Positions 1 through 11,399 of a stretch of 64,000 nt of DNA are shown one piece after another. The stretch spans positions 18,814,194 to 18,878,193 of the forward strand of contig NC_049984.1 in NCBI RefSeq assembly GCF_000003815.2. Reading direction: 5' to 3'. The notes under the pieces are model-generated. The model did no database searches. It saw nothing but the letters and a program-made list of their open reading frames with translations, and was not told the DNA's origin. Origin of the DNA: Branchiostoma floridae. Its lineage: Eukaryota > Chordata > Leptocardii > Amphioxiformes > Branchiostomatidae. Made by a program: the position numbers and the translations under genes. Each line of letters starts with the position of its first letter. The first letter of the stretch is position 1.

Positions 1-1200
1 CGCAATCGCTTTCTTTGCTGCAAGGCAGGCACATTGAAGCCGGCTAAGGAGAGAAAGTTTCAGGGCGTTCAGAACATGTTCGAGGCATTAAACAGTCATT
101 GAAATATTCAACGGTTTTATGTTTTTTTGCACCTCCAGTAAGAGGGTCTGCATGCTCTTTTCCGCAAGGCGTAGCCAAGTTTTATTTCCCGTAACTCGTA
201 GGGAAAGGCATATCATCTACGTAATTCGTAGCGAGGCGACCAAATTTAGCGTAATTGACTTCCTCGATTTAGCGTAATACGTAAGGAAACCTTCTGAATT
301 CAGCGTAAATCGTTGTCGGGACCCCCATGCAGACCCTCAAGTAATGATATCCGTGCGAAAGAAGAAGTAGGTCCAGTTTTTATTTATTTATTCAATTGGA
401 GAAGAAGACGAGTAGGAGGAAGAAACTAAGACAGAAAAACATGTTTCCCGTCCTTCAAGTAATCATGATAAGTATACACTACAGCATTCATACTTTGACA
501 CAGGTTAACTTGCGTATATGAAGATCGCTAACAGGAATACAATGGATTTTCTCTCTGCTAAAGTTTAAAAAATAAAACCTCCTTCTGGAGCTTAGTGTTT
601 CACCAGCCTTGTGGAACTATATTTGCGGAATGTTAATTGGATTCTAATGACATCTGTGAGAACTGAACAAGACACTCACCACCGCGGATTTGTCTGTAAT
701 GCCATCGCTGATTTCCACCGTCACCTGCCCTCGCTTCTGCAGAAATGATAAACATCCGTTCGTTTTTTTAGAACCTTTCCGGGGTGTGTATATATTTCAT
801 GAAATTAGGTGGGTGGGGCTATCATCTATAGGACTGTAACAACTAGAGAGACGAGAAACAGTCATGCCAAATGGGTCAGACCCGTTTGGCATGGTCAGTT
901 TGGCGGCGCTTGAACCCCTGAACACCACTGTCACAGGACTTTTCTTTCTGTAAATCCCAACAAAAATATAATGAAATTTTTTGTTTATTACAAGAATTCA
1001 CCCTTCTGCAGTTTTTCTGTGCTCTGCTGAAGTCTAAATGACGTGACGTCATATGAGTAGAGCTATCGTAGCCTTACATCTGCTTTGAGATCAGGACTCA
1101 CCGCGACAGCCTGTTCTAGCTCCACATCCGGGACATCAAGGTCGAGAGTTGCCATGGCAACGCCAATCAGAAGGGCGACCAGGAGAGCCTTGGGCATCAT
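1..1200 (-). CDS. 5' part of a small secreted, probably Cys-rich protein (3' end outside window)
   Basis: Three exons can be read on the minus strand: 1200-1102, 736-680 and 43-1, the last cut by the window edge. Each junction has a good acceptor or donor (GTGAGT after exons 1 and 2) and all are phase 0. Exon 1 encodes a signal peptide (MMPKALLVALLIGVAMA) followed by an acidic stretch (LDLDVPDVELEQAVA). Exon 2 begins with a dibasic KR, a possible propeptide cleavage site, then GQVTVEISDGITDKSAV. Exon 3 opens PASMCLPCSKESDC, with three cysteines in 11 residues, which suggests a disulfide-rich mature domain. Two in-frame ATGs lie side by side at 1200 and 1197. I do not recognise the family. Secretion is well supported. 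The Cys-rich fold is inferred from 14 residues only. Confidence 0.55.
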
Positions 1201-1530
1201 GATGTGTTGTGCTGAAGATGATGTGATGACAGGCATTTTATTGGCGACATTTTTTTAGACCTTTCGCAGTTACAACTAATTTTCAACAGTGCAAAATGAA
1301 GAAGACAAAGGGAAACTTTCCTTCTAACTTAATTGTAGGTAGATTTTTTAATCGATTGGCAAACCTCGGCGTCATGACATACAATAGACCAGACAATTTT
1401 TTTGTTCACAAAACAATGTAGGGTACTAAGGCTCCGCGGAATGCTGGGCAAATAGCAGAGATGGGCCACATATCGAGTGAATAGTATGCTAGGGAAGTCG
1501 GCCAATAGGCGAACCATGGAACCACGGATC
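1201..1530. other. Upstream flank of the secreted-protein gene; no gene seen
   Basis: No coding exon is visible. A weak TATA-like A-rich run (TAAAAAAA read on the minus strand) lies near 1249-1256, about 50 bases upstream of the first ATG of the secreted protein. A piece at 1479-1508 resembles the arm of the foldback element at 1531-1761, so older copies of that element extend to the left. Confidence 0.3.
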
Positions 1531-1761
1531 TAGCCTTTACCCGGCTCCGTGGATCGGTGGTGTAATTGTAGAAACTGGACAAATATTGTCAATAGTACGC
1601 TAGGGGATTTGACCGGCCAATAGAATCATTATCCTGGCGTACTAGTACTATTGATTCTCTTTGCCCATTTTTTGGCCGGCCGACTCCCCTACCGTACTAT
1701 TGACTCTATTTGTCCAATTTCTACTATTAGACCACCGATCCACGGAGCCGGGTAGATGCTA
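1531..1761. repeat. Near-perfect palindromic foldback (MITE-like) element
   Basis: The sequence from 1531 reading right closely matches the reverse complement of the sequence from 1761 reading left. Both arms carry ACCCGGCTCCGTGGATCGG, then GTAGAAA-TGGACAAATA, then GTCAATAGTACG-TAGGGG and GGCC(GG)CCAA blocks. The centre is TACTAGTA near 1643. The arms are about 115 bp with scattered mismatches. No protein is encoded. The structure is that of a foldback or palindromic MITE. Confidence 0.75.
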
Positions 1762-1958
1762 GGATACGGCTGAGTGGACGACTTAATCGTCAGAACCGGT
1801 CTGACTGACTCCCGCCTCCTGTCCAGGCCAGGGTTGCCATGGTGACGGTAGAAGGTAAAAAAGGAAATAGATAAAAAAAAACTGCACAAATAGTTGCATG
1901 ACTGTCTTGTAGAAAATGCCATTCAGGGAAGGTCATACCTCGTCTCGTAGCCTACCGA

Positions 1959-2231
1959 CTAAAGCTAAGGGTACGTGCAAATACGTGGACAATCTTTTGG
2001 GATCCGTAAGTGGTGAGTACCGCCTCCGTACGAACTCGCAGGGAATCTGACGGATTTTGGAGCGCCGTAGAACTTTTTTACCTCCAGACCAAACTGTGTG
2101 TGCCATCGGGCTACGGATTCGCCCCCCGTACGTGCCAGTACTAGCGACGCGCCTGCCATGTACAGCCTGACGGTTTTCAAAAAGACGTACGGACAAATTG
2201 CACTTACAGCGGGTTGTGCCCTTAGCTTTAG
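1959..2231. mobile_element. MITE with 13-bp perfect terminal inverted repeats
   Basis: The left end CTAAAGCTAAGGG (1959-1971) is exactly reverse-complemented at 2219-2231. The 273-bp interior is CG-richer than its surroundings and carries several GTACG motifs. The open frames inside (for example 1933-2196) show no protein family signature. It is a non-autonomous DNA transposon by structure; the superfamily is not assignable. Confidence 0.65.
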
Positions 2232-2435
2232 ACTTTAACGTGCCTTTTTAACGTGTTTATCATAAGGGCCTGTATGGTTAGATTTAGTACGATTGCAAAC
2301 AAAGCCGAAGGGAATGGTCGTGCATGCATCTTAAGAAATCAGTCTTCTGACCGACAATGATGTCTGAGATCCTTGTGGGCGGTTGGTCTTTTCGTAGGCC
2401 GGCTACTTGGAAATTCTACGACACTGACATCGTTT

Positions 2436-2532
2436 AACCTACTCACATGCCAAGTATCAAGAGCTGAAAACCTACTCACATACCAAGTATCAAGCGCTCA
2501 AGACCTACTTACATCCCAAGTATCAAGACAAA
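2436..2532. repeat. Three-copy minisatellite, about 34-bp unit
   Basis: Three consecutive imperfect units share the form ACCTACTCACATGCCAAGTA followed by TCAAG. They start near 2436, 2470 and 2504. No coding role is visible. Confidence 0.7.
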
Positions 2533-2932
2533 CCACCCAGTCATTCTAGAGTTATCTTGTTGACAAACGAACAGGAAGACACACGGACACCTTCGTGGCG
2601 GAGATAACTACTGTTACTGTACAAGGTACAAAGTATGGTTCATATTTGACAGGGACGGTTTTCAGGTGAAAAAAAGCCCAACCCTCTGTCAATCTTAAAT
2701 ATGGCCGATCTTCCATCGATACGCCCGAAGATCGTGGATAATGTGACAAGGGTATTACGCGACGATCTACGTGATGGCAGATTGCACTGAAACGTTAAAA
2801 CAATGGAAGTGAGGAAAATTGTGCTTAACACACCCACCTGTGAACCGTCTGTGGAGCCGGACGCAGACAAAATGACTCAACAGGGCAGGCAAGTGAGACA
2901 AATGGTATGAAAAATCCAGTTGAGCCAGTTTA

Positions 2933-3709
2933 GGCCACAGCAAGTAAATTTTATGGATGACATCAGCGCGCGCATTACTTTTCGCCTAATTTGAAAATAA
3001 AAAACAAGAGAATCAACATGCCGCAAATATGTCGGAAACGTGAACGTGGTAGTAAATGTGTCCAATCGTATATGAATATCCCGTGATACCCGTGATAATA
3101 TGACAATTTTTTGTAGGATTTGTTCTAGTTAATTGATTGCCTGTGTTCTATCACATATGAACCAGTATAGTTGCGTCAAGCTTTTTTCTGGATTTGTTCT
3201 AGTAATTGACAGACTGTGTTCTATCACCGTGAATATCCAGTATAGTTGCTACATGCGGTGGTATGACAAGCTCAAGATCTGCATTTGTGCTAGTTAGAAA
3301 ACAGTCTGTGTTCTATTGCATATGAGTATCCAGTATAATTGCTACCCGCGCTGGTATGACAAGCTCAAGGACAGTTGAATGTTGACAGTCTAAGATGTTC
3401 CAGCCCTCATGAATACCCAGTTACCCAGTGCAGTAGCTGCCAATGATAGCAGGACAAGCTCTTTCTATAATCGTTCTAGACGTCTAGTTATTTAAGGTGG
3501 ATACACAACTACAAGGACAGGTAGTGGTGTTGGATATAGAAATAAAAGATCTGTTGCTTGTGATATCATGTTTTTTTCACCTCGATTATTGTTTTGTAAG
3601 GTTTATGATTTCAAAATTTGAAAATGTGGGAATCCTGCTTTTCCCGCGCTATCTCACTAAATTTGCAGTCTCTGGAGGATGTCATCCATAATATTTACTT
3701 GCTGTGGCC
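2933..3709. mobile_element. Harbinger-like MITE, copy 1 (777 bp)
   Basis: It begins GGCCACAGCAAGTAAATTTT at 2933, followed by ATGGATGACATC, and ends with the near-perfect reverse complement at 3709. Both flanks carry TTA, a 3-bp target duplication. The other copies in this window are flanked by TAG (31518-32026) and TAA (14012-14396). Long TIRs starting GGCC with a 3-bp T-N-A/G duplication are consistent with PIF/Harbinger non-autonomous elements (inference). This copy is expanded internally by diverged tandem units. No transposase is encoded. Confidence 0.7.
3117..3375. repeat. Diverged tandem repeat inside MITE copy 1
   Basis: Three units of about 75-95 bp share TTTGTTCTAG...CTGTGTTCTAT...CCAGTATAGTTGC. 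The last two also share GGTATGACAAGCTCAAG. The array explains why this MITE copy is about 250 bp longer than the 31.5-kb copy. Confidence 0.6.
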
Positions 3710-3839
3710 TTACTTATTGTGATGCAAATCGTTCCCCCAGAATGCGTTATATATATTGCAATTACTCAGTTACGGTTTCTGCACACCTCATAAAAGAAAT
3801 TCAAGAAAAATGAAATTTTATTTCAATCTTTCAGCCACA

Positions 3840-4640
3840 GTATGTTCCGATCGGCATTTAGGAATCTCATGGAAAGGTAAAGAGGTGTGGTGGTCCACAG
3901 AAAAACAAAGTCGACCTAAATAAGTGACCTGAATACCACTGTAATGGTTAATGATAATTATTTGCGTTTGAGGAACTAACTTCGTTACCGTGACGAATTA
4001 GCAAATAATTGAGTTTCTGCAGTAACGCAGGTGTATCACAGGTGTGAAATCACGCACACAGGGCGTGATTCACAGGTGTATGGTAAGTACTTATAGTGCT
4101 ACAGGAGTAGTCTGTTCATTCGACGCTTGTCACGACACCCAGGAAGCAACAAGATCGTTGTTTAAGGTAATGAAATGTTTGTTAGTGTAGCAAGTTTCTG
4201 CCTTTGGCGAAAGTGACTGATACTTGGTGTTTTGTATTTAACAGTCCAATATAATCACTTCTTTGAACTATGTTTTGTGTGTTTCAGGACATGGAGTGAT
4301 TCTTTTCAGAAAGAAACCCCAGAGAAGATTGGTTGTTTGCGCTAAGGCTCTGGTGCACGTCCCCCATTTTTTTGGCCTTCGTGCTTTCGGGAGGTTTTTT
4401 TAGGGGTTGCGTGGCTGGCAAACAACGTATGCAGCTATTTATGCTGTGCTTTACTGTTTGGCTTACTCGATTACGAAAAATCGTGATGTTTGGTATATGT
4501 TTGGAATTGGTTTGATGATCGTGTTTGGAATCTGATGTTTCGGTGTTCTATTGCATTTTCGAACTGCCGTTCTCGTTACGATTGTACCTTTGGCAAATAA
4601 AAGTCTTCCTGCGGTGTCCACGCACTCGCGCCCATCCTAA
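3840..4640. other. Stretch without a recognised gene
   Basis: No conserved protein is visible. A plus-strand AATAAA lies near 4596-4601, before a TG-rich tail, and a pyrimidine-rich TTTCAG acceptor-like site sits near 4288. These could be the end of an unrecognised transcript or transposon, but no open frame supports it. Confidence 0.2.
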
Positions 4641-4718
4641 CACTTGTGTTGGTGTTTTTCTGTGTGTGTGAAGAGTATGAATGCATCGTGAGGGAGTACT
4701 GTGTAGGGGTGATGCAGA

Positions 4719-5211
4719 AAGTCCAATTTTACTTTATAGATGACATCAGCGCGCTCATTGATATTTCGCCTGATTTCAGAAAAAAAACAAGATTTTTTTT
4801 CCTCTTCGAGTATGGTCAGATAGACCAAAGTAGGCAAAAATGCTGTATCGTTGCCTAATGATAATACTTGTAGAAGTGGCACTAGGGATGTAGCCATGAC
4901 TATAGTTGCAGAAGTGAAACTTGTTGAATAGTTGTAAAAGTGCCACCAATATGGAAGGCATGAATGTAGTTACCAGCTTGGCAAGTGATACCAGTCTACT
5001 GCAATAGTGTCACTTTTACTACACTAGTTCACCTCTTTAATACAGGAATGAATGTCTTGTTAGTTGTGATGCCACGTTTTGTCACTTCAAATCTTGATTA
5101 GACGTTTATGGTGTCTATTTTGAAAATTTAGCCATCTTGTTTTTTTCGTGCTATATCATTATCTTTGCACTCTGCATAGGATGTCATCCATAAAACTTAC
5201 TTGCTGTGACC
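4719..5211. mobile_element. Harbinger-like MITE, copy 2 (decayed left end)
   Basis: The right end (GGATGTCATCCATAAAACTT then ACTTGCTGTGACC, ending 5211) matches the family TIR. The left end is mutated but keeps TTTTACTTTATAGATGACATC-like sequence followed by AGCGCGC. The interior shares the AAAAACAAGATTTTTTTTC and GTGCCACT-type blocks with the 31.5-kb copy. Confidence 0.55.
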
Positions 5212-5258
5212 TTAGTCAAACTTGTACCAGTGGCTGTCTCTCTTCATAGGTATGGGGC

Positions 5259-8200
5259 AAGTTCCATTGTATGGGGTCGCTGTTTCGGTTATCGAAGAGT
5301 CCGCTTAGCGGTTACCCCATGGGCCAGGCGAAGCTTCATTTACTTTCTAGCCTTGTAGAAAAGTAACGAAGTAAATGTTAGTACTCAAAATACTTTCTAC
5401 CTTGTCGCCACGGGTTTTACTATGAAATTCAAGTGATGAAAGTAATCGAATGGGGTCGCTTTGCGGTTACCGAAGGGTCCGCTTAGCGGTTACCCAAAGA
5501 GAACCTTTTTTCGCTTTCGAGCCTTGTAGAAAAGTAACGAAGTAATTTTTAGTACTCAAAATACTTTCTGCCTTTTCGCCACGGGTTTTACTATGAAATT
5601 CAAGTGATGAAAGTAACGCACATATTGTTTAAGATTCTGGAAAATCCATCGTATGGGGTCGCTTTGTGGTTACCGAAGGGTCCGCTTAGCGGTTACCCCA
5701 TGGGCCGGGCGAAGCTTCATTCACTTTCGAGCCTTGTAGAAAAGTAACGAAGTAATTTTTAGTACTCAAAATACTTTCTACCTTTTCGCTACGGGTTTTA
5801 CTATGAAATTCAAGTGATGAAAGTAACGCACATTTTGTTTAAGATTCTGGAAGTCCCACCATATGGGGTCGCTGTTGCGGTTACCGAAGGGTCCGCTTAG
5901 CAGTTACCCAGGCGAACCTTCATTCGCTTTCGAGCCTTGTAGAAAAGTAACAAGGTAAGTTTTAGTACTCAAAATACTTTCTGCCTTTTCGCCACGGGTT
6001 TTACTATGAAATTCAAGTGATGAAAGTAACGCACATTTTGTTTAAGATTCTGGAAGTTCCACCATATGGGTTCAATTTTCGGTTATCGAAGGGTCCGCTT
6101 AGCGGTTACCCAGGCGAACCTTTATTCGCTTTCGAGCCTTGTAGAAAAGTAACAAAGTAAGTTTTAGTACTCAAAATACTTTCTGCCTTTTCGCCACGGG
6201 TTTTACTATGAAATTCAAGTGATGAAAGTAACGCACATTTTGTTTAAGATTCTGGAAGTTCCATCGTATGGGGTCGCTTTGCGGTTACCGAAGGGTTCGC
6301 TTAGCGGTTACCCCAGGCGAACCTTCATTCGCTTCGAGCCTTGTAGAAAAGTAACGAAGTAATTTTTAGTACTCAAATTGCTTTCTGCCTTCTTGCCACG
6401 GATTTTACTATGAAATTGAAGTGATGAAAGTAACGCACATTTTGTTTAAGATTCTGGAAGTTCCATCGTATGGGGTCGCTTTGCGGTTATCGAAGGGTTC
6501 GCTTAGCGGTTACCCGAGGCGAACCTTCATTCGCTTTCGAGCCTTGTAGAAAAGTAACGAAGTAATTTTTAGTACTCAAATTGCTTGCTGCCTTCGCCAC
6601 GGGTTTTACTGGAAGTTCCATCGTATGGGGTCGCTTTGCCGTTATCGAAGGGTCCGCTTAGCGGTTACCCAAAGCGAACCTTCATTCGCTTTCCAGCCTT
6701 GTAGAAAAGTAACGAAGTAATTTTTAGTACTCAAATTGCTGTCTGCCTTTTCGCCACGGATTTTACTATGAAATTGAAGTGATGAAAGTAACGCACATTT
6801 TGTTTAAGATTCTGGAAGTTCCACCATATGGGGTCGCTGTTTCGGTTGCCGAAGGTTCCGCTTAGCGGTTACCCCAGGCGACCCTTTATTCACTTTCGAG
6901 CCTTGTAGAAAAGTAACGAAGTAATTTTTAGTACTCAAAATACTTTCTACCTTTTCACCACGGGTTTTACTATGAAATTCAAGTGATGAAAGTAACGCAC
7001 ATTTTAAGATTCTGGAAGTTCCATCGAATGGGGTCGATTTGCGGTTACCGAAGGGTCCGTTTAGCGGTTACCCAAAGCGAACCTTTTTTCGCTTTCGAGC
7101 CTTGTAGAAAAGTAACGAAGTAATTTTTAGTACTCAAAATACTTTCTACCTTTTCGCAACGGGGTTTACTATGAAATTCAAGTGATGAAAGTAACGCACA
7201 TTTTGTTTAAGATTCTGGAAGTTCCACCATATGGGGTCGCTGTTTCGGTTGCCGAAGGTTCCGCTTAGCGGTTACCCAGGCGAACCTTTATTCGCTTTCG
7301 AGCCTTGTAGAAAAGTAACGAAGTAATTTTTAGTACTCAAATTGCTTTCTGCCTTCTTGCCACGGGTTTTACTATGAAATTGAAGTGATGAAAGTAACAC
7401 ACATTTTGTTTAAGATTCTGGAAGTTCCACTATATGGGGTCGCTTTTCGGTTATCGAAGGGTCCGCTTAGTGGTTACCCAGGCGAACCTTTATTCACTTT
7501 TGAGCCTTGTAGAAAAGTAACGAAGTAATTTTTAGTACTCAAAATACTTTCTACCTTTTCGCCACGGGCTTTACTTTGAAATTCAAGTGATGAAAGTAAC
7601 ACACATTTTGTTTAAGATTCTGGAAGCTCCACCATATGGGGTCACTTTGCGGTTATCGAAGGTTCCGCTTAGCGGTTACCCCAGGTGAACCTTTATTCCC
7701 TTTGGTGCCTTGTAGAAAAGTAACGAAGTAATTTTTAGTACTTTCTACCTTTTCGCCACGGGTTTTACTATGAAATTCAAGTGATGAAAGTAACGCACAT
7801 TTTGTTTAAGATTCTGGAAGTTCCATTGTATGGGGTCGCTGTTTCGGTTATCTAAGGGTCCGCTTAGCGGTTACCCCAGGCGAACCTTCATTCGCTTTCG
7901 AGCCTTGTGGAAAAGTAACGAAGTAATTTTTAGTACTCAAATTGCTTTCTGCCTTTTCGCCACGGGTTTTACTATGAAATTCAAGTGATGAAAGTAACGC
8001 ACATTTTGTTTAAGATTCTGGAAGTTCCATCGAATGGAATCGTTTTGCGGTTATCGAAGGGTCCGATTAGCGGTTACCCCAGGCAAACCTTCATTCACTT
8101 TCGAGCCTTGTAGAAAAGTAACGGAGTAATTTTTAGTACTCAAAATACTTTCTACCTTTTCGCCACGGGTTTTACTATGAAATTGAAGTGATGAAAGTAA

Positions 8201-8494
8201 CGCACATTTTGTTTAAGATTCTGAAAGTTCCATCGTATGCGGTCGTTTTGCGGTTATCGAAGGGTCCGCTTAGCGGTTACCCCAGGCGAACCTTCATTCG
8301 CTTTTGAGCCTTGTAGAAAAGTAACGAAATAATTTTTAGTACTCAAATTGCTTTCTGCCTTCTCGCCACGGGTTTTACTATGAAATTCAAGTGATGAAAG
8401 TAACGCACATATTGTTTAAGATTCTGGAAGTTCCATCGTATGGGCTCACTTTGCGGTTCCTGAAGGGCTATATCCCAGGCGAACCTTCATTCGC
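5259..8494. repeat. Satellite array, about 16 units of ~204 bp
   Basis: The core GTAGAAAAGTAAC recurs at about 5356, 5526, 5733, 5938, 6142, 6342, 6547, 6700, 6905, 7107, 7311, 7508, 7712, 7908 (GTGG variant), 8110 and 8310. Spacing is mostly 196-207 bp, with two shortened units (170 and 153 bp). Each unit contains a dyad (GTAGAAAAGTA against TACTTTCTAC), a CGCCACGGGTTTTACTATG block, TTTGTTTAAGATTCTGGAAG, and a pair of GCGGTTAYC motifs. No continuous open frame runs through the units. The edges decay into single-copy sequence at both ends. Confidence 0.93.
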
Positions 8495-9690
8495 GGTCCT
8501 TGTTTGTAAAACTGATTGGCATGACTATAAAATCCCTCCATTTGGAAGATTGTGAGGTCGGACTTAATATTTGTTTTGGCCTCCTAAAGATCTGGCTGGA
8601 TTATTGGACTGAACTTGAAAATGTTTGTCTAGGCAACATACATCATGTAATATGTTTTATGTTATACCTGCGCCGCGATAACGTTCGATACGTTACATGT
8701 GTTCCGGACCGTGTGATAAAAAGCCGTACCACACAGGCTTCGAAGTTGTATCACATAGGGTTCCATCGAATAATTCCAACATACACTGCGCGCTACTGTT
8801 AAATATAGATTTCTAAATACATATAATAGATAGCTAACGTGTGTGTTATTATCAGCGTTAAGGTACTCAGGAGTGGTCGCTGATGAGTTTTGGGGGGTGT
8901 TTTTGGTGTTTCAAACATACCATTTTAATTAATGTATGGACATGTATGGACGTTGTTTTCGGTTGTACGCCATCGATTAAAGATAATCTATGCAAATTAG
9001 TATGACTTCATGATGACGTACGCGATTAAGAATGATAAGGCCGCGCTCATTTTAAGACAAAAATGCTAAAAGACGTTTCCCTTGGCTGATACGATGATCA
9101 TTAATGAAACTTCACAAAAATGTACATAATAGCGACTTAAACTGAATAGCTACGTGTATTTTTATCATATTTTGAAATGCTGATTTTTTTCTTCTGAATT
9201 TACGCAGATAATTTCATTATTGTTTAACCAAATTACAACGAGGAAGACACCCACCTCAGACATTTGTGTAGCACCTAGCGGCCAGCCGTGCCCTCAGCCC
9301 ACACGATTCTTGTTCAAGTGACGAAAATAATCCTGGTCAAGGTACCACGTGCCCGAATTCAATAAAGGAAACCCAGATATATCCTAAAAGTCCACAACAG
9401 GTTCTGCCTTCCTCAACTGCAAGTTGTATCCAATTTTGAAGCTATAAATGAGCAAATTAATGCGATTCTCAAAACAACGCAACGTCGGTGTGTTTTGATC
9501 GTCGACCATCTTGGAAATTTCCAAGTCTCGTACCCAGGACACTGCGTGATAATCTAAGCTGGACAAGAGAGGAGAGAATAGCTCAGACCAGGGTTCCAAT
9601 TCCTTCAACTTCTATATCACCCGCTTCGTTAGCAAGCAGAAAATGACATTAACATGTTTCAGAAATGGTTGTGGAATGATACGGCCTTTT
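8495..9690. other. Stretch without a recognised gene
   Basis: An open frame of 100 codons at 8500-8802 (plus) has no recognisable domain, and its start overlaps the satellite edge. The rest is AT-rich with frequent stops in all frames. No TIRs or tandem repeats were seen. Confidence 0.3.
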
Positions 9691-9691
9691 T

Positions 9692-11399
9692 AGGGACTGT
9701 ACGATATTTATCGGGGGGGAGGGCTGGTGCGTTAGGGGGGGAGGGCCATGTTAATTTTTTTTTGAGATAGGGGGGAGGGCCATGTTAATTTTTTTGAAAG
9801 AATAGTTCATACTTTTCATATCTTGACATGGCCCTAAAACTGATAAAATAAGCCTTCTGAATAGCCTAAATGCAAGAGCTTCCGGGGGGCTTCGCCCCCC
9901 TAAGTCCCCCCAAAAGTGGCACTGTCCTGGACCAGCGTTCCTGCCTGGCATACGTCATTCCGTATTCGGACTTCTGGAAAGATGCACTCCGCTCGGCTGA
10001 GTGTGTCCATAAAAAGATCTGAAAGAAAGGCTGACCTGTACTACCAGTGTACAAAATGTATCTGGAATCTTTTAAAAAATCTATCTTTGTAAGAAGGAAT
10101 CCTACCTTTACAATTTATACTTCAAATTGTTCACTTCCCGGTCATCCCGGTTGTCTGCATGGGGCGCGGGGCGGAGCGCGGCACGTTTTACAACTTGCGA
10201 ACCCATGTTCGACACACCCCGCGTCGCATCCAAAGAATCCAAAACTATAAACTTTATTTTTTATTTGCAACATTTCTTTTGTTTCAAAAGGGCAAAATTT
10301 GCAGCGGAAAAGGGGCCGCAATATTGTTGTCAAGCGTCGATCGAGTCGGCTGTGCACTCCGTGGCACATGGCGCGGCACGCCCCCCTCCCCAGACGGACG
10401 GTTGATCGCAGCGCCCAGCACGTTGGGACGTCTTTTCTGGCTACTCCTTCAAGACTACACCGGCACTGATCACTGCCAAAGACGCAGCAGATCGCCCTCC
10501 TTCGTATAATGAATAACGTTCTTGGTCTATGTAAAAAAGAAATCCAGCCGGCAAATATTTCACGCCAAAAATGGGGTTACCTGAGGTCGCACGAGACAAA
10601 CGCACGCTCGTGGAAAATGACGGCGCGGCCCGCCCGTGTAAAACCCGACCAATTTAATTAATTTGAGTAAAATCATTGAGCAAAATAAAATAAAAAACAC
10701 AAGCTGTGATGGCGCTATTATTCTATCCTCTGGAAAAACTACTACTAGTATTTGATGCGGGAGGGCGCAACATCGATCGCACGAGGTAGACATTTTTTAT
10801 TCAATGCCGCAAAAAAATTGGCAGGAATTTTTCATGGGCTGACAAACTCACTGGCTAGAGCCCTGTTTCGAAGCATCAATAACCCAAAATTTTCATATAG
10901 ACATGACTGGACAAATAATACCCGGGCCAGATCACGGACGGCTGATTCCCCGTGCTTTAATTTTTGGGGAGAGGGCGGACGTCGATTACTAAGGAACGAG
11001 TGTAGAAAAAGGCAAACGGCATCCAATCTCAAGGGCATAATTTTCCTCTCAAATTGCAGGAAATTCTGTTTTAGAAGGTTTGAAAATCCAAATTTTCCCG
11101 GGGGAGCAAGCCTGCCCCGACGCTGTGAAAAAATCCTGGCAAGAACACTGGCTATACCAGTTGGACGCCGGGCGCCGTTGTGCCCTGACGTCTATATTAC
11201 TTTAAGACTGTTTTTATCGGTTGTTTTTCTACCCTTTTAATGATGCCTGTCGGGGGGAGGGCCATGTTGATTTTTTTGAGGTGGAGGGGGAGGGTCATGT
11301 TAAATTTTTTTCAGATGGGGGGGAGGGCCATGAAAAAATTTTTTGATCGGACTTCCAACGCACCAGCCCTCCCCCCCCGATAAATATCGTACGGTCCCT
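9692..11399. mobile_element. 1.7-kb non-autonomous DNA transposon with ~44-bp TIRs
   Basis: The left end (AGGGACTGTACGATATTTAT, then C, a G-run, AGGGCTGGTGCGTT) is reverse-complemented at 11399 with only a few differences. Subterminal direct repeats of GGGAGGGCCATGTTAATTTT type occur twice at 9718-9800 and three times at 11250-11345. The interior is GC-richer. Its open frames (the longest is 162 codons at 10752-11240) show no transposase signature. Part of the interior (CTCAAATTGCAGGAAAT...AAAATCCTGGCAAGAACACT) recurs in diverged form near 44290-44460 and 58860-59010, which suggests a family spread through this locus. Confidence 0.75.

Noticed and set aside
1933-2196. Overlapping 87- and 71-codon minus-strand frames
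   Set aside because: They lie within the 13-bp-TIR MITE and lack any domain.
4140-4640. Possible two-exon plus-strand transcript ending at AATAAA near 4596
   Set aside because: Acceptor-like and poly(A)-like sites are present but no conserved coding sequence links them.
5259-8494. CRISPR-like array
   Set aside because: Units of about 204 bp are adjacent with no unique spacers, and the genome is animal; this is a satellite.
5259-8494. CENP-B box in the satellite
   Set aside because: No match to the YTTCGTTGGAARCGGGA consensus was found in the units.
8500-8802. 100-codon plus-strand open frame
   Set aside because: No recognised domain and no splice or promoter support; length is compatible with chance.
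10752-11240. 162-codon plus-strand open frame inside the 1.7-kb transposon
   Set aside because: No transposase or other family motif, and parts of it recur as non-coding repeat elsewhere.
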